From Planctomycetota bacterium (GTDB taxonomy: Bacteria; Planctomycetota; MHYJ01; JACQXL01): a DNA stretch of 5,708 nucleotides. Shown piece after piece: positions 4,932 to 5,708 of this stretch. The notes under the pieces were generated by a model. The model worked only from the letters and a program-made list of their open reading frames with translations, had not been told where the DNA came from and did no database searches. A program made the position numbers and the translations under genes. The stretch is taken from positions 1-5,708 of the forward strand of contig JACQXL010000220.1 in assembly GCA_016208805.1 (NCBI GenBank), read 5' to 3'. Every line of letters starts with the position of its first letter. Position 1 is the first letter of the stretch.

Positions 4932-5374
4932 TAAATTACTTCAAGGCTATTATCGTCGGGTTGTGGTCGGTCGTGGTCGGCCTGGCCATAACCATGAAAT
5001 ACTTCCTGGCCCAAAAGTATACCATGCAATATCCGGAAGAACGCTGGACAATGCCGGAGCGATTCCGGGGCCAGGTCAAGTGTAATGCGTCTAATTGTAT
5101 TTCCTGCATGTATTGCGTTAATATCTGTCCGGTCAGCTGTATCAAGTTAGAGAACGTTAAATCGGAACTGCCGGTAAAGGTAACCACCAAAGAGGGCAAG
5201 GAAATGAATCGGATAAAGGATGTGACTAACTTCGAGATAAACGTGGCCACCTGCATTTATTGTGGCCTGTGCGCCGAGGGCTGCCCGACCGGCGCGATTG
5301 ATATGAGCCACGATTACGAGATTGCTTGCTATAGCCGTAAGAACATGGTCTACCAGTGGGCGGACAAGAAATAA
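4928..5374 (+). CDS. nuoI: Complex I subunit I, 2x[4Fe-4S] ferredoxin-like (NuoI)
   Basis: NuoI carries clusters N6a and N6b, which relay electrons towards N2 in NuoB. The 148-residue protein has two classic CxxCxxCxxxCP motifs: C57, C60, C63 and C67, then C109, C112, C115 and C119. Together they bind two [4Fe-4S] clusters. A hydrophobic or amphipathic N-terminal segment (5-25) is typical for docking to the membrane arm. The segment DYEIACYSRKNMVYQW (129-144) matches the usual end of the core fold, and the longer C-terminal tail of some homologues is missing. C52 and C134 are additional non-ligand cysteines. The ATG at 4928 overlaps the nuoH stop. An in-frame GTG at 4916 would add only MVVV and is less likely. 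In an enzyme without NuoEFG, this subunit would be a plausible entry point for electrons. Confidence 0.97.
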   Translation: MINYFKAIIVGLWSVVVGLAITMKYFLAQKYTMQYPEERWTMPERFRGQVKCNASNCISCMYCVNICPVSCIKLENVKSELPVKVTTKEGKEMNRIKDVTNFEINVATCIYCGLCAEGCPTGAIDMSHDYEIACYSRKNMVYQWADKK

Positions 5375-5375
5375 T

Positions 5376-5708
5376 ATGAGTGAACTGATTTATCAGGTGA
5401 TATTCTACGCGTTTGCGGCGCTGGTGGTCGGCTCTGCCTTCATCGTTGCCTTTTCGCGCAATATCGTCTATTCGGCATTCGCGCTGCTGCTGACGTTCTT
5501 CGGCGTGGCCGGATTGTATGTATTCCTGGCGGCCGAGTTCCTGGCCGCGGCCCAGGTGCTTATCTATGTGGGCGGTATCCTGGTGCTGATTCTGTTCGCG
5601 GTTATGTTAACCAATAAGATTACCGATGTGAAGCTGTCCAACCCGGCCACCTCGCCTTGGATTGCCGCGCCGCTGGCGCTGGTTATCTTCGCCGGTTTGC
5701 TCTATGTG
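5376..5708 (+). CDS. nuoJ: Complex I subunit J (NuoJ/ND6), 3' end beyond the window
   Basis: NuoJ is a membrane-arm subunit next to NuoA, K and H; its third helix takes part in the conformational coupling of complex I. The first 111 residues are present and the reading frame is open at the right edge. Hydrophobic segments lie near 5-26, 30-51, 58-78 and 96-111. The third contains IYVGGILVLILFAVMLTN (63-80), the family's conserved Y-x-G-x-I-x-VL-x-LF-x-VML pattern. The ATG follows the nuoI stop by one base, and the upstream AAGAA is a weak ribosome binding site, so coupling to nuoI is likely. nuoK, L, M and N would be expected next. The truncation is only the window boundary. Confidence 0.93.
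   Translation, partial: MSELIYQVIFYAFAALVVGSAFIVAFSRNIVYSAFALLLTFFGVAGLYVFLAAEFLAAAQVLIYVGGILVLILFAVMLTNKITDVKLSNPATSPWIAAPLALVIFAGLLYV

Overview
The window holds the front part of a respiratory complex I operon on the + strand, nuoA-nuoB-nuoC-nuoD-nuoH-nuoI-nuoJ, with nuoJ cut by the right edge. A divergently transcribed MlaE/YrbE-type lipid-transport permease lies on the - strand. All seven nuo products and the permease are recognisable from family motifs. The MlaE-type permease suggests a diderm bacterium. The mid-range GC content, repeat-rich spacers and gene order suggest an uncultivated lineage, perhaps in or near the Planctomycetes, but I cannot fix the taxonomy from this sequence and hold that loosely.

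Layout. Positions 1-271 carry no gene. They contain three successive blocks of short-period repeats: a G-rich 22-bp tandem array (1-130), a T-rich stretch with roughly 10-bp phasing (150-209) and an imperfectly palindromic 9-bp array (215-267). The permease gene occupies 272-1042 on the - strand. The divergent intergenic region (1043-1215) has a sigma70-like promoter candidate for the nuo operon, a perfect 12-bp inverted repeat overlapping that promoter, and a strong hairpin just before nuoA. nuoA and nuoB are separated by a palindromic repeat that also supplies the last codons and stop of nuoA. nuoB/nuoC and nuoH/nuoI overlap by ATGA; nuoC/nuoD and nuoI/nuoJ are almost touching. The only other gap is 88 nt between nuoD and nuoH, and it is filled with two hairpins.

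Function. NuoB, C, D and I form the peripheral iron-sulfur and quinone-reducing arm. NuoA, H and J belong to the membrane arm. In the classical order nuoE, nuoF and nuoG (the NADH dehydrogenase module) lie between nuoD and nuoH; here they are absent. The operon therefore looks like the 11-subunit type (A-D, H-N), which either uses an electron donor other than NADH, such as ferredoxin, or takes EFG from another locus. nuoK-nuoN would be expected beyond the right edge.

I did not find an undescribed protein system. The unusual content is in the non-coding DNA: repeat-derived spacers inside a conserved operon, a possible RNA switch at the nuoH ribosome binding site, and the G-rich array downstream of the permease.
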